Shown here: positions 23,418-32,407 of the stretch, one piece after another | Layout of the letters: every line of letters starts with the position of its first letter | Numbering within the stretch: position 1 is the first letter of the stretch | NCBI GenBank assembly: GCA_019634625.1 | Contig: JAHCBA010000057.1 | Coordinates: forward strand, 1-32,407 | Direction of reading: 5' to 3' | Source of the DNA: Verrucomicrobiia bacterium | GTDB taxonomy: Bacteria > Verrucomicrobiota > Verrucomicrobiia > Limisphaerales > CAIMTB01 | DNA length: 32,407 nucleotides | The notes under the pieces: model-generated | Told to the model about the DNA's origin: nothing | What the model saw: the letters and a program-made list of their open reading frames with translations, nothing else | Database searches by the model: none | Position numbers and translations under genes: made by a program

Positions 23418-25328
23418 ATGCTGCTCAAGCATCTCTACGAATTCGCCCAGTCCCGGAAGCTGCTGGATGACCTGGCCTTTTCGCCCAAAGCCGTGCGCTG
23501 GATCCTAGAGCTCGACGCGTCCGGGCAACTGCGCGGCGGTGGTCCGCAGATGACCGGGGATGACAAACGCGGTAAGGAGTTCATCTGTCCACAAACCACG
23601 CGCCCTAAGGTCGTGGGCGGCGTATCTGAGTTCCTCGCCGACGGGCTTACAGCCGTCTTCGGACTGGATCCCGATCCCGATGCACCGATGCCAGAAGCCA
23701 AGCGGGCCAGCCGCGACACGAACAACGCAGCCAAGGAAGCGGACTTCTGGCGGCAGATCGAGGATGCAGCCAAAGATTCGGCCCATCCCGGTCTTCAGGC
23801 GCTCATGGCCTTTCGAGATAGCCTTCCCGGTCTCATTCCGCAGCTTCTCCGCTGGGGAACTGCGCCAGATGCCAAGTCGGGAGCCAAGTGCGCCTGGTGG
23901 TTGCGCACGGCCAACGGTGACGAGGCGCGCCTTGGACCGGAGAATTTCACCTTCCGTGTCTCCGGTGAACTGCTGCTGGAAAACGAGACGATTCGTCAGT
24001 TCTGGCGCGGGCAACACGCGCGGGAAGTGGACGATGCGCGGAGCGGATACAGTCGCGGACTGTGCCTGGTGTCGGCGCGGGAAAACCAGCCGCTTGCGCC
24101 CACCCACAATCCCAAGATCAAGGGCGTTCCCAACACCCAGTCGTTCGGTGCGGCCATCGTCTCATTCGACAAACCCGCCTTCGGCTCCTACGGCTTCGAT
24201 CAAAGTCTGAACGCGCCGACTTCGGAAGAAGCCGCCACGGCCTACTGCGTCGCGCTGAACTGGATGCTCGGACAGGACGAGCATTCGTCGCGGCTGGGAC
24301 AGACGAGTTTCTGCTTCTGGGCCCGTGAAACCGCGGCGGCTGGAAGCCTTTTCGCCAGATTGCTCAACCGGCCTGATTCCCAATCCGTCGCTCAGTTCCT
24401 CAAATCGCCTTGGTCCGGCATCCAGCGTGAGTTGGCCCGAAAGGACGAGTTCTTCGCCGTCACGCTGGCCGGTAACTCCGGTCGGATCGTCGTGCGTCAC
24501 TGGCTCCAGGAGCCGCTTGATCAAGCCATCGAGCATTTCCACCACTGGTTCGCCGACCTTGAACTCAAGGTTCCCCAAAGACCTACCTCCAAGGGCAGCA
24601 AGAAGGCGACTGCGTCGGGCAAGAAGACCGAGTACCATCCGCTGTCCGCCTACTGGCTGGCTTGCACCACAGTCCGCGAGGCGAAGGATCTCGCGCCCGA
24701 CGTGCCCGCCCAGCTCTACCGCGCGGCGCTTGAAGGCACAGCCCCGTCTGCTTCCCTGATCAAACCCATCCTCGACCAACTGCACTCCAAACTCGTCCGC
24801 GATGAAGACTACCAGCTCCTCTACGACCAGAGCCGATTCGCACTGCTCAAACTCATCCTCAACCGCAACCGCAACCACGCCGACATGGAAATAGGACCTG
24901 AACTCACTGCCGACACCGATGACGCCGCCTACAACTGCGGCCGGCTGCTCGCCATTCTCTCCGCCACCCAAAGCAAAGCGCACGAGTACAAGCTGGAAGG
25001 TTCGGGCGTAGCGGAACGCTACTTCGGCACAGCGTCCGTCTCACCGGCCAGCGTATTCCCGCTGCTGCTGCGCCTGAACCGGCATCACCTGAACAAGATC
25101 AGAAAATCCGAACGTTTCGGCGGCCACGAGCGCTTCATCGAGGAGCAGATGCAGGGCGTTCTCGCGCTGTTCAAGCCGGCCGAGCCCGGTCTGCCGCCGG
25201 TCTTTCCACGCACCCTGGACCTTCAGGCCCAGGGCCGGTTTGCCCTCGGATTCTACCAGCAGCAGGCTGCCGAAGCCGCGGCCCGGCAGGCAGCCCGCGG
25301 GCAACAAAGCAATTCCGAATCCCAATGA
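23418..25328 (+). CDS. cas8c: Cas8c (Csd1), large subunit of type I-C Cascade
   Basis: The product is 636 aa, starting MLLKHLYEFAQSRKLLDD. Csd1 hallmarks include CAWWLRTANGDE and the central VSFDKPAFGSYGFDQSLNAP followed by YCVALNWMLGQD. A helical C-terminal region carries YNCGRLLAILSATQ and FPLLLRLNRHHLNKI. Cas8c recognises the PAM and helps Cas3 recruitment. The C-terminal quarter corresponds to the small subunit Cas11c, which in studied I-C systems is also made from an internal start (see the entry at 24885). The ATG is 2 bp after the cas5c stop. A 31-bp gap follows before cas7c, the longest within the operon. Confidence 0.95.
   Translation: MLLKHLYEFAQSRKLLDDLAFSPKAVRWILELDASGQLRGGGPQMTGDDKRGKEFICPQTTRPKVVGGVSEFLADGLTAVFGLDPDPDAPMPEAKRASRDTNNAAKEADFWRQIEDAAKDSAHPGLQALMAFRDSLPGLIPQLLRWGTAPDAKSGAKCAWWLRTANGDEARLGPENFTFRVSGELLLENETIRQFWRGQHAREVDDARSGYSRGLCLVSARENQPLAPTHNPKIKGVPNTQSFGAAIVSFDKPAFGSYGFDQSLNAPTSEEAATAYCVALNWMLGQDEHSSRLGQTSFCFWARETAAAGSLFARLLNRPDSQSVAQFLKSPWSGIQRELARKDEFFAVTLAGNSGRIVVRHWLQEPLDQAIEHFHHWFADLELKVPQRPTSKGSKKATASGKKTEYHPLSAYWLACTTVREAKDLAPDVPAQLYRAALEGTAPSASLIKPILDQLHSKLVRDEDYQLLYDQSRFALLKLILNRNRNHADMEIGPELTADTDDAAYNCGRLLAILSATQSKAHEYKLEGSGVAERYFGTASVSPASVFPLLLRLNRHHLNKIRKSERFGGHERFIEEQMQGVLALFKPAEPGLPPVFPRTLDLQAQGRFALGFYQQQAAEAAARQAARGQQSNSESQ
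24885..25328 (+). CDS. cas11c: Putative Cas11c small subunit from internal in-frame start in cas8c
   Basis: An in-frame ATG at 24885 (Cas8c residue 490) would give a 147-aa protein starting MEIGPELTADTDDAAYN, immediately before the GRLLAIL helix. Type I-C, I-B and I-D systems are known to translate Cas11 separately from an internal site at about this place in the cas8 or cas10d gene. The conserved methionine before the x-YN-GRL helix fits that pattern. No clear Shine-Dalgarno sequence precedes it (the upstream bases are AACCGC/AACCACG repeats), so initiation would have to be weak-SD or SD-independent. Inferred from family knowledge. Confidence 0.45.
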   Translation: MEIGPELTADTDDAAYNCGRLLAILSATQSKAHEYKLEGSGVAERYFGTASVSPASVFPLLLRLNRHHLNKIRKSERFGGHERFIEEQMQGVLALFKPAEPGLPPVFPRTLDLQAQGRFALGFYQQQAAEAAARQAARGQQSNSESQ

Positions 25329-25359
25329 CCCACACAGAACCTCGTTATCTCCCTTTATC

Positions 25360-26328
25360 ATGAGCAACAACATCCTCACGAATCGCCACGACTTCCTCCT
25401 GCTGTTCGAGGTCACCAACGGCAACCCCAACGGCGATCCCGATGCCGGTAACCTGCCGCGCCTCGATCCCAACACTAATCGCGGCATCGTCTCCGATGTT
25501 TGCCTCAAGCGGAAGGTGCGCAACATGGTCGAACTTTTCCCGCCGGCCCGCGAAAGCGGGGCGGCCAACGGCTTCAACATCCTGATCAAGCAGGGCGCGG
25601 TTATCGAGCGCGCCCAGCAGGACGCCATCATGGGCGCAAAGGATGAAGGCTCCATAGCCGGTGGCTCGCACGCCGAAAGGGCCAAGAACTGGCTCTGCCG
25701 CGAATTCTTCGACGTTCGCACCTTCGGCGGCGTCCTCTCCACTGGCGACGACGTTATGAAGGGATCGGCCTTCGGCCAAGTGCGAGGCCCCGTCCAGTTC
25801 ACCTTCGGCCAGTCCTTCCATCCCATCACTCCGCTGGAGGTGACCATCACCCGTTGCGCCGTGACCAAGGCCGAAGATGCCAAGAAGGAGCGGACCATGG
25901 GCAACAAACACATTGTTCCCTACGCCCTCTATGCTGCCAAAGGCTACGTCTCGCCCGCGTTCGCCGAGAAGACCGGCTTCACCGAAGCCGACTTGGAACT
26001 CCTCTTCCAATCCCTCCTCAACATGTTCGAGCACGATCGTTCCGCCGCGCGGGGCGAGATGATCGTGCGCGGGCTCTATGACTTCGAACACTGTGGCACC
26101 CAGCACCCGAACAACGCCGAGCAAAACCGGCGCGAGGCCCGCCTCGGCTGCGCCCACGCCCACAAGCTCATCGAAGGCATCAAAGTCACACTCAAAGACG
26201 GCAAGACCTTCCCCGAATCCTTCGCGGACTACGACGTGAACTGCGATTGGACCGAGGCCAATCTACCGAGAGGCATCAAGCTCCATCTCCGCCACGACGG
26301 AGCCACCGTCGGGCCCAAGCAAGGTTAA
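25360..26328 (+). CDS. cas7c: Cas7c (Csd2), backbone subunit of type I-C Cascade
   Basis: The product is 322 aa starting MSNNILTNRHDFLLLFEV. The Csd2/Cas7 signature NGNPNGDPDAGNLPR follows at once, with SDVCLKRKVRN next. The central FDVRTFGGVLS, GPVQFTFGQSF and the C-terminal GLYDFEHCGTQHPNNAEQ are typical of the family. Several copies coat the crRNA spacer to form the Cascade backbone. The ATG at 25360 is chosen because family members begin at this strand; an upstream frame overlapping cas8c is an extension without similarity. The cas4 start follows 1 bp after the stop. Confidence 0.95.
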   Translation: MSNNILTNRHDFLLLFEVTNGNPNGDPDAGNLPRLDPNTNRGIVSDVCLKRKVRNMVELFPPARESGAANGFNILIKQGAVIERAQQDAIMGAKDEGSIAGGSHAERAKNWLCREFFDVRTFGGVLSTGDDVMKGSAFGQVRGPVQFTFGQSFHPITPLEVTITRCAVTKAEDAKKERTMGNKHIVPYALYAAKGYVSPAFAEKTGFTEADLELLFQSLLNMFEHDRSAARGEMIVRGLYDFEHCGTQHPNNAEQNRREARLGCAHAHKLIEGIKVTLKDGKTFPESFADYDVNCDWTEANLPRGIKLHLRHDGATVGPKQG

Positions 26329-26329
26329 C

Positions 26330-26977
26330 GTGGCGGAGTTGCCGCCAGTTCCGGCGTTGCCCGAAGGAGAGCGCGAGAGGATCCCGCTCTCCGCTCTCAA
26401 CCAATATCTGTTTTGCCCTCGCCGTGCCGCCCTCATCCACGTCCAGGGCATCTTCACGGACAATCAGCACACCCTGCGCGGCGACATCGTCCACGAACAC
26501 GCCGACCTTGCCGGTTACGAGGTGGTCAAGGGAGTCACCTTGCTCCGGGCGCTAACCGTATGGACCGAGCGGCTGGGTCTGAACGGTAGGTGCGACATCG
26601 TTGAGCAACGGGCCGATGGCTCGATGTTCCCTGTCGAGTTCAAGCTTGGCAAGCGGCGGCGATGGGAAAACGACGACGTACAGCTCTGCGCCCAGGCGAT
26701 CTGCCTGGAGGAAATGTTCGGAATCGCCGTTCCGCGCGGCGCAATCTTCCATGCCGACAGCAAACGCCGCCGGGAGGTAGAGTTCTCACCGGAGCTTCGC
26801 GCCAGAACCGAGGAAACTGCCCGGCAGTTGCACAAGCTTCTGCGGGAGGAGCGGACTCCGCCCGCCGTCTACAAGGAAGCCTGCGAAGAGTGTTCGCTCT
26901 ATCCAACCTGCCTGCCCAAAGCCACCGGCGACCGGAGCCACGCACTTCGCTTGGCAAAACAACTGTTCCAGATCTGA
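26330..26977 (+). CDS. cas4: Cas4 exonuclease, spacer acquisition
   Basis: The product is 215 aa from a GTG start 1 bp after cas7c. It has the RecB-like nuclease motifs: H55 (VHEH), D89 (GRCDIVE), and E103 and K105 in PVEFKLGK. The four cysteines of the iron-sulfur cluster are C29 (FCPRR) and C185, C188 and C194 (CEECSLYPTC). Cas4 trims pre-spacers and fixes PAM orientation together with Cas1-Cas2. In I-C systems it lies between cas7 and cas1, as here. Motifs are complete, so the protein should be functional. Confidence 0.95.
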   Translation: MAELPPVPALPEGERERIPLSALNQYLFCPRRAALIHVQGIFTDNQHTLRGDIVHEHADLAGYEVVKGVTLLRALTVWTERLGLNGRCDIVEQRADGSMFPVEFKLGKRRRWENDDVQLCAQAICLEEMFGIAVPRGAIFHADSKRRREVEFSPELRARTEETARQLHKLLREERTPPAVYKEACEECSLYPTCLPKATGDRSHALRLAKQLFQI

Positions 26978-26990
26978 ATCGTCCTTGCCC

Positions 26991-28076
26991 GTGGATGCCA
27001 TCCAACAGAACACCCTCTTTCTGACCACGCCGGGAACCTATGTGGCCCGTGACCATCTCACGCTGCAGGTTGAGGTGCCCATCTATCCCGACGATCTCCC
27101 ACCGGAGCAACGCGCCAAGGACACCGCCACTGGCCAGCGCAAAGTTGCCATCCCAATTCACCACCTCGAATCTATCTGCGTCTTCGGCCTGGCCACCATA
27201 AGTCCGCCCGCGCTCGACCTGTGTTGGGAAAACGGCGTGGCCGTGAACTACCTCAACGAGTGGGGTCGCCTGCACGCCCGATTGACCGGCGTGGCCGACA
27301 CCAGCGTGATCCTGCGCCGCGCCCAATTCCGCGCGGCCGACGATCCATCCAGGTGCACCGCCATCTCGAGGCAGATCATCGCAGGCAAGCTCCAGAACAG
27401 CCGAAACAGCCTCCTCCGCGCCGCCAGAGAGACCACGGACCTCGGCGACAAGGAACGCCTCGACGCCGTCACTGACGCCTTGGGCCGCCAGATCCGCGAC
27501 CTTCCCGAGTTGGACATGGTAGATTCATTGCGCGGGTCGGAGGGCATTGCCGCCAGCCTCTATTTTATGGTCTTGGCCCTCACCTTGAAACAGCAACGCG
27601 AGGACTTCGCCTTCAAGAGCCGTAGCCGGCGGCCGCCACGGGACCGCATCAATTGCCTCCTCAGCTTTCTCTATGCTCTGGTCCGCCATGATTGCATCGC
27701 TGCGCTCACCGTTGTCGGTCTGGATCCCTTCGTCGGATTTCTCCATGTGGAACGCCCCAACCGACCTTCGCTAGCGCTCGATCTTATGGAGGAGTTTCGC
27801 CCGTGGCTCGCCGACCGACTAGCCATAACGCTCATCAACCGGCAACAACTGGGACCTGCAGATTTCAACGAACGCGAAGGGGGCGCGGTTGAACTCACTG
27901 AGGCAGGTCGCAAACGGGTGATCAAGGCCTACCAAGAACGGAAACAAGAGACACTCCACCATCCGTTGCTCGACCAGAACCTCCGCATTGCCCAACTTCC
28001 CTTCATTCAGGCGCGCGTCCTCGCCCGTCATCTCCGAGGTGACCTGACCGACTACGTGCCGTTTGTTCCGAAATAA
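26991..28076 (+). CDS. cas1: Cas1 integrase of type I-C
   Basis: The product is 361 aa, beginning MDAIQQNTLFLTTPGTYV, which matches the usual NTLY-TTPG start of I-C Cas1. The metal-binding active site is complete: E184 in RGSEGIAAS, H252 in FLHVERP and E267/E268 in DLMEEFRPW. Cas1 with Cas2 inserts new spacers at the leader end. Start choice is between GTG 26991 and TTG 26985; the GTG is preferred because its spacing from the cas4 stop (13 bp) equals that between cas1 and cas2. The C-terminus ends DYVPFVPK. Confidence 0.95.
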   Translation: MDAIQQNTLFLTTPGTYVARDHLTLQVEVPIYPDDLPPEQRAKDTATGQRKVAIPIHHLESICVFGLATISPPALDLCWENGVAVNYLNEWGRLHARLTGVADTSVILRRAQFRAADDPSRCTAISRQIIAGKLQNSRNSLLRAARETTDLGDKERLDAVTDALGRQIRDLPELDMVDSLRGSEGIAASLYFMVLALTLKQQREDFAFKSRSRRPPRDRINCLLSFLYALVRHDCIAALTVVGLDPFVGFLHVERPNRPSLALDLMEEFRPWLADRLAITLINRQQLGPADFNEREGGAVELTEAGRKRVIKAYQERKQETLHHPLLDQNLRIAQLPFIQARVLARHLRGDLTDYVPFVPK

Positions 28077-28089
28077 CCGCCGCACCTCC

Positions 28090-28380
28090 ATGCTGATTCT
28101 CGTCACCTACGACGTGGCCACCGTGGACACCTCCGGAAAGCGTAGGCTGCGCCGTGTTGCCCAAGCCTGTGAGGACTACGGTGTGCGGGTACAGAAAAGC
28201 GTGTTCGAATGCCAGGTCGGGCAGAAGGAATGGGTGCTACTGCGAAACCGGCTACTGACTGAGATCAAGGCAGACGAGGACTCGCTCCGCTTTTACTTCT
28301 TGGACGAGAAGGCCGTACAACGCACCGAGCACCACGGCGTGGACAAGCCAATCAACCTGAGCGAACCGCTCATCCTATGA
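28090..28380 (+). CDS. cas2: Cas2 adaptation protein
   Basis: The product is 96 aa beginning MLILVTYDVATVD with the conserved D8 of the ferredoxin-like fold. It ends DKPINLSEPLIL, with the VQKSVFEC strand in the middle. It is of normal length for I-C Cas2. The ATG at 28090 lies at the first beta strand; upstream in-frame codons overlap cas1 and are not needed. It dimerises and bridges two Cas1 dimers in the integration complex. It is the last cas gene, and 190 bp of leader separate it from the array. Confidence 0.95.
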   Translation: MLILVTYDVATVDTSGKRRLRRVAQACEDYGVRVQKSVFECQVGQKEWVLLRNRLLTEIKADEDSLRFYFLDEKAVQRTEHHGVDKPINLSEPLIL

Positions 28381-28570
28381 CCGCTCCCCCGCGAACCCCC
28401 AGCGCCGGGCCAATGATGACGGTTTCGCGGAACCGGGTGTTTTCGTGGCTTTCTCGGCCGCTTTTCCGCTCTTTGACATGGGAAAATTCCCGCAGGGTCG
28501 ATCTGCGCTGGGCAGGTTCGCGCCTTATCCTTAATAGTCGCTTGCGGCTCAGCCCTTTGGGAGGGTCGCG
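28381..28570 (+). promoter_or_regulatory. CRISPR leader
   Basis: This is the non-coding DNA between cas2 and the first repeat. It begins with CCGCGAACCCCC, resembling the start of other I-C leaders. CCGCGAA (28389-28395) pairs with TTCGCGG (28424-28430), and a third arm GGTTCGCG lies at 28515-28522. A TTGACA box is at 28473-28478, and a more AT-rich CTTATCCTTAATAG tract is at 28524-28537. These could serve transcription or integration, but the box spacing is not a standard promoter. The last bases, GGTCGCG, partly repeat the first bases of the CRISPR repeat (GTCGCC). Confidence 0.75.
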
Positions 28571-31500
28571 GTCGCCTCTGGCTCCGGTCAGAGGCGCGGA
28601 TTGAAACGTGATTTCCATACTGTTGCTGCTTTCGGTTGCCCGTCGCCTCTGGCTCCGGTCAGAGGCGCGGATTGAAACTCGATCATCACCCGCACCTGAT
28701 CCTTGGCGGTGCGTCGCCTCTGGCTCCGGTCAGAGGCGCGGATTGAAACCTCGCGGTCCATGGCCCTGGCAATCGCGGCCCCGGTCGCCTCTGGCTCCGG
28801 TCAGAGGCGCGGATTGAAACCCGTCGAGAGGCGCACCGTCCAACCACCGGCTGAGTCGCCTCTGGCTCCGGTCAGAGGCGCGGATTGAAACACGTCCGGA
28901 CCCTGCTGCTGCTGCGCGGCGCCCGAGTCGCCTCTGGCTCCGGTCAGAGGCGCGGATTGAAACTGCAGCGGGAGGTGTGATGATCGAGTTGTTCGCACCG
29001 TCGCCTCTGGCTCCGGTCAGAGGCGCGGATTGAAACGGCTGACGCCGGGCCGGAATCTTGCGGCGGTGTGTCGCCTCTGGCTCCGGTCAGAGGCGCGGAT
29101 TGAAACTGGCGTGGTGGCCGGTGGCGCGGCCCGACGTGGCGGGTCGCCTCTGGCTCCGGTCAGAGGCGCGGATTGAAACACCGCTGGTGGCGTCCTGACC
29201 TTCGCGAACATCCGGTCGCCTCTGGCTCCGGTCAGAGGCGCGGATTGAAACAGGTTGAAGGCGTCACGGGGAACGACCCCCGGATACGTCGCCTCTGGCT
29301 CCGGTCAGAGGCGCGGATTGAAACATGTGCAACCGCGTCACGAAGAATTCGGCGACCGGTCGCCTCTGGCTCCGGTCAGAGGCGCGGATTGAAACCTTGG
29401 CCACCACGTACGCGCCCTGGTCTCCGTTGGTCGCCTCTGGCTCCGGTCAGAGGCGCGGATTGAAACGTTGCCGGTCACCTTCACCGCAACATGCGCAGGC
29501 GTCGCCTCTGGCTCCGGTCAGAGGCGCGGATTGAAACCCCCTTGTGCCGCACGCCCTGCACGATCTCGTTGAAGTCGCCTCTGGCTCCGGTCAGAGGCGC
29601 GGATTGAAACTTCGTGAGCGATTCCCTGGTGCGGGTCGGAACGGTCGCCTCTGGCTCCGGTCAGAGGCGCGGATTGAAACCTCGGCTGTGTACGCGGGTT
29701 ACCTCGCCACCACCGTCGCCTCTGGCTCCGGTCAGAGGCGCGGATTGAAACAGCCACTCGTCCCTCCCCGTGCGGGGGGAGTGGTGTCGCCTCTGGCTCC
29801 GGTCAGAGGCGCGGATTGAAACATGCAGGCGTCGATGTCGCACTTGAATCGTAGCAGGTCGCCTCTGGCTCCGGTCAGAGGCGCGGATTGAAACGTCCCC
29901 GGCGACACCCGCGTCGGCGGGAATCTCGGGTCGCCTCTGGCTCCGGTCAGAGGCGCGGATTGAAACCAGTTCGGCCAGTTCGGAGAGCCGGTTGTCGGCG
30001 AGTCGCCTCTGGCTCCGGTCAGAGGCGCGGATTGAAACACAGCAGCTTCGCGGCCTCCTCGATCCGCGCGAGGTCGCCTCTGGCTCCGGTCAGAGGCGCG
30101 GATTGAAACCTTTGCTCTCAATACCATCTCAGAGGGGGACTTCGTCGCCTCTGGCTCCGGTCAGAGGCGCGGATTGAAACGAAGCTCATCAAGGCGATCA
30201 GCTCCAAATCCTCCCGTCGCCTCTGGCTCCGGTCAGAGGCGCGGATTGAAACCTCACGCACCTCGCCGCGGAGGGTGGTCAGCTCGGTCGCCTCTGGCTC
30301 CGGTCAGAGGCGCGGATTGAAACGGCATTGCGGGTCGCATCGCCGCCCAGTCCGACACGTCGCCTCTGGCTCCGGTCAGAGGCGCGGATTGAAACTCGAT
30401 GACGGGCGATGACGCGACGGGGAACGGGGTCGCCTCTGGCTCCGGTCAGAGGCGCGGATTGAAACGTACCTGGAGTGCCGATTGCGCACTTTTCGATCTA
30501 GTCGCCTCTGGCTCCGGTCAGAGGCGCGGATTGAAACTCGGTGGACGAGGAGGGCCCATGATCAGCCCTTGTCGCCTCTGGCTCCGGTCAGAGGCGCGGA
30601 TTGAAACTCGGTGACTCCAACGGCGGCATTCGCGATGACACGGTCGCCTCTGGCTCCGGTCAGAGGCGCGGATTGAAACCCTCGGCGGCAGTGGAAAGTC
30701 GCCCGAAGGATTCAGTCGCCTCTGGCTCCGGTCAGAGGCGCGGATTGAAACTGGTATCACCATCACCCTGACCGGAACCCCGGCGTTGTCGCCTCTGGCT
30801 CCGGTCAGAGGCGCGGATTGAAACCCTTGTCTGCATCGGCGTCAGCATCCCGAAGTTGAGTCGCCTCTGGCTCCGGTCAGAGGCGCGGATTGAAACCCCG
30901 TCCCACTCATGCGGCTGCCAGAAGCCTCCGTGTCGCCTCTGGCTCCGGTCAGAGGCGCGGATTGAAACACCCACCCGGTAGCCGTGTGCGTTGACCGCCT
31001 GCCGTCGCCTCTGGCTCCGGTCAGAGGCGCGGATTGAAACGGATGCTCGCCGATTGGCACCGCTCCTGTCGCCGTGTCGCCTCTGGCTCCGGTCAGAGGC
31101 GCGGATTGAAACATCCACTGGAAGAATGCGATCTACGCCGACGCGCCGTCGCCTCTGGCTCCGGTCAGAGGCGCGGATTGAAACTCGGAGCCAGCGGCGA
31201 CATATCGCCACTTCCCGCGTCGCCTCTGGCTCCGGTCAGAGGCGCGGATTGAAACTATGAATAAAGGAGAAGTGAGGTGGAAACGGGCGGTCGCCTCTGG
31301 CTCCGGTCAGAGGCGCGGATTGAAACATTTTCATCGGGTGCAACCTGCGCCGGTGGCAGGAGTCGCCTCTGGCTCCGGTCAGAGGCGCGGATTGAAACTC
31401 CGATGGCCATTCCCACTTCAGCTTCCACGCCCTGTCGCCTCTGGCTCCGGTCAGAGGCGCGGATTGAAACTCCCTCGATTGCAGCGGTCCGTTGCGCCCC

Positions 31501-32407
31501 TATGCGTCGCCTCTGGCTCCGGTCAGAGGCGCGGATTGAAACTGGCCAATGTTGCGGATTCGGCCGGCTCGCTTCGTGTCGCCTCTGGCTCCGGTCAGAG
31601 GCGCGGATTGAAACCTGGAGGCTTCGGTAAATCAACGAAACAAAACCTATGTCGCCTCTGGCTCCGGTCAGAGGCGCGGATTGAAACCTCGGCCGTGATC
31701 TTGATGAGTGCAGGCCCAGGGGTCGCCTCTGGCTCCGGTCAGAGGCGCGGATTGAAACCCCTCCGCCCTGTTGGTCAGATGGGCAAACACGTGTCGCCTC
31801 TGGCTCCGGTCAGAGGCGCGGATTGAAACTCCCTCAATTCCCTGACTCCTCAACGCTCCCACTGTCGCCTCTGGCTCCGGTCAGAGGCGCGGATTGAAAC
31901 GCCAAGACCGGCTCGCGGCCCTGCCCGGTCGGCAACGTCGCCTCTGGCTCCGGTCAGAGGCGCGGATTGAAACCAGCAGCACTTTGGTACCTCAGCCAGC
32001 ACCGGAAGTCGCCTCTGGCTCCGGTCAGAGGCGCGGATTGAAACAAGCCTGGGGACATTGGAATCCGGCACTTGGACCGTCGCCTCTGGCTCCGGTCAGA
32101 GGCGCGGATTGAAACCGCGCGGATGCTGCGGGAGTGCGGTGTGCCAATGGTCGCCTCTGGCTCCGGTCAGAGGCGCGGATTGAAACCTTTAATAACATCT
32201 GACAATCCCCCACTGCATGCACGTCGCCTCTGGCTCCGGTCAGAGGCGCGGATTGAAACTGCTGTGGCGTCAGAGACTTGCGTTATGGACCCGCGTCGCC
32301 TCTGGCTCCGGTCAGAGGCGCGGATTGAAACGCGAGTGATGTACCCCGGGGCAGACTGTCGCAGGGGGTCGCCTCTGGCTCCGGTCAGAGGCGCGGATTG
32401 AAACGTG
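28571..32407 (+). CRISPR. Type I-C CRISPR array, 54 repeats, continues past window end
   Basis: By direct count there are 54 copies of a 37-bp repeat. Repeat 1 starts at 28571, repeat 2 at 28642 and repeat 54 at 32368; 3 bp of the next spacer close the window. I see no mismatch among the copies. Each is GT, then an 8-bp stem (CGCCTCTG / CAGAGGCG) around the loop GCTCCGGT, then CGGATTGAAAC. Cutting after the stem would leave that 11-nt sequence as the crRNA 5' handle, as in known I-C systems. There are 53 complete spacers of 33-36 bp, with no duplicates noticed by eye. Orientation away from cas2 with ATTGAAAC at the 3' end is canonical. Reading frames within the array are artefacts of the repeat. 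Confidence 0.99.

Noticed and set aside
28571-32404. Many open frames on both strands inside the array encoding repeated peptides such as VASGSGQRRGLK or SIRASDRSQRR
   Set aside because: They are translations of the 37-bp repeat, which lacks stops in several frames; they change with every spacer.

Overview
The window is GC-rich chromosomal DNA, most likely from a free-living Verrucomicrobiota bacterium (subdivision 3 / Pedosphaera-Limisphaera type is my best guess). Four things point that way: a cytochrome-type PSCyt1-PSCyt2-PSD1 protein typical of Planctomycetes and Verrucomicrobia, a Gfo/Idh/MocA gene directly in front of lpxB (so an LPS-bearing outer membrane), a RAYT-type transposase N-terminus, and dense REP-like palindromes. 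The lineage is inferred; no rRNA or marker gene is present.

Left part (1-11,970): a RAYT transposase is cut by the window start. A two-gene lipid A unit follows (Gfo/Idh/MocA oxidoreductase and lpxB). Tail-to-tail with it is a large DUF1549/DUF1553 heme protein, diverging from a zinc-ribbon Ser/Thr kinase, which in turn converges on pdxA. Next comes a minus-strand pair of envelope redox genes: a TlpA-like thioredoxin and a VKOR-DsbA-like-DUF1573 fusion.

Middle (11,970-20,280): a very large secreted GH81 beta-1,3-glucanase is followed by about 4 kb with few genes. This stretch is filled with palindromic REP/MITE-like elements, short hairpins, and hexamer and heptamer tandem repeats. It carries two paralogous small ORFs of unknown function and an orphan UPF0175 (antitoxin-like) gene.

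Right part (20,282-32,407): a complete type I-C CRISPR-Cas locus in canonical order cas3-cas5c-cas8c-cas7c-cas4-cas1-cas2, tightly packed on the plus strand. A 190-bp leader follows, then an array of 54 repeats of 37 bp, with no mismatch seen by eye and 53 complete spacers. The array runs off the window end. Interference (Cas3 plus a Cascade of Cas5c/7/8c and probably an internally translated Cas11c), crRNA processing (Cas5c) and adaptation (Cas4-Cas1-Cas2) are all encoded. The system looks intact and probably active.

The parts that stand out are the modular palindrome family seeded beside a RAYT gene, the pair of unrecognised small proteins beside the CRISPR locus, and a Cas5c whose presumed catalytic positions differ from the model enzyme.
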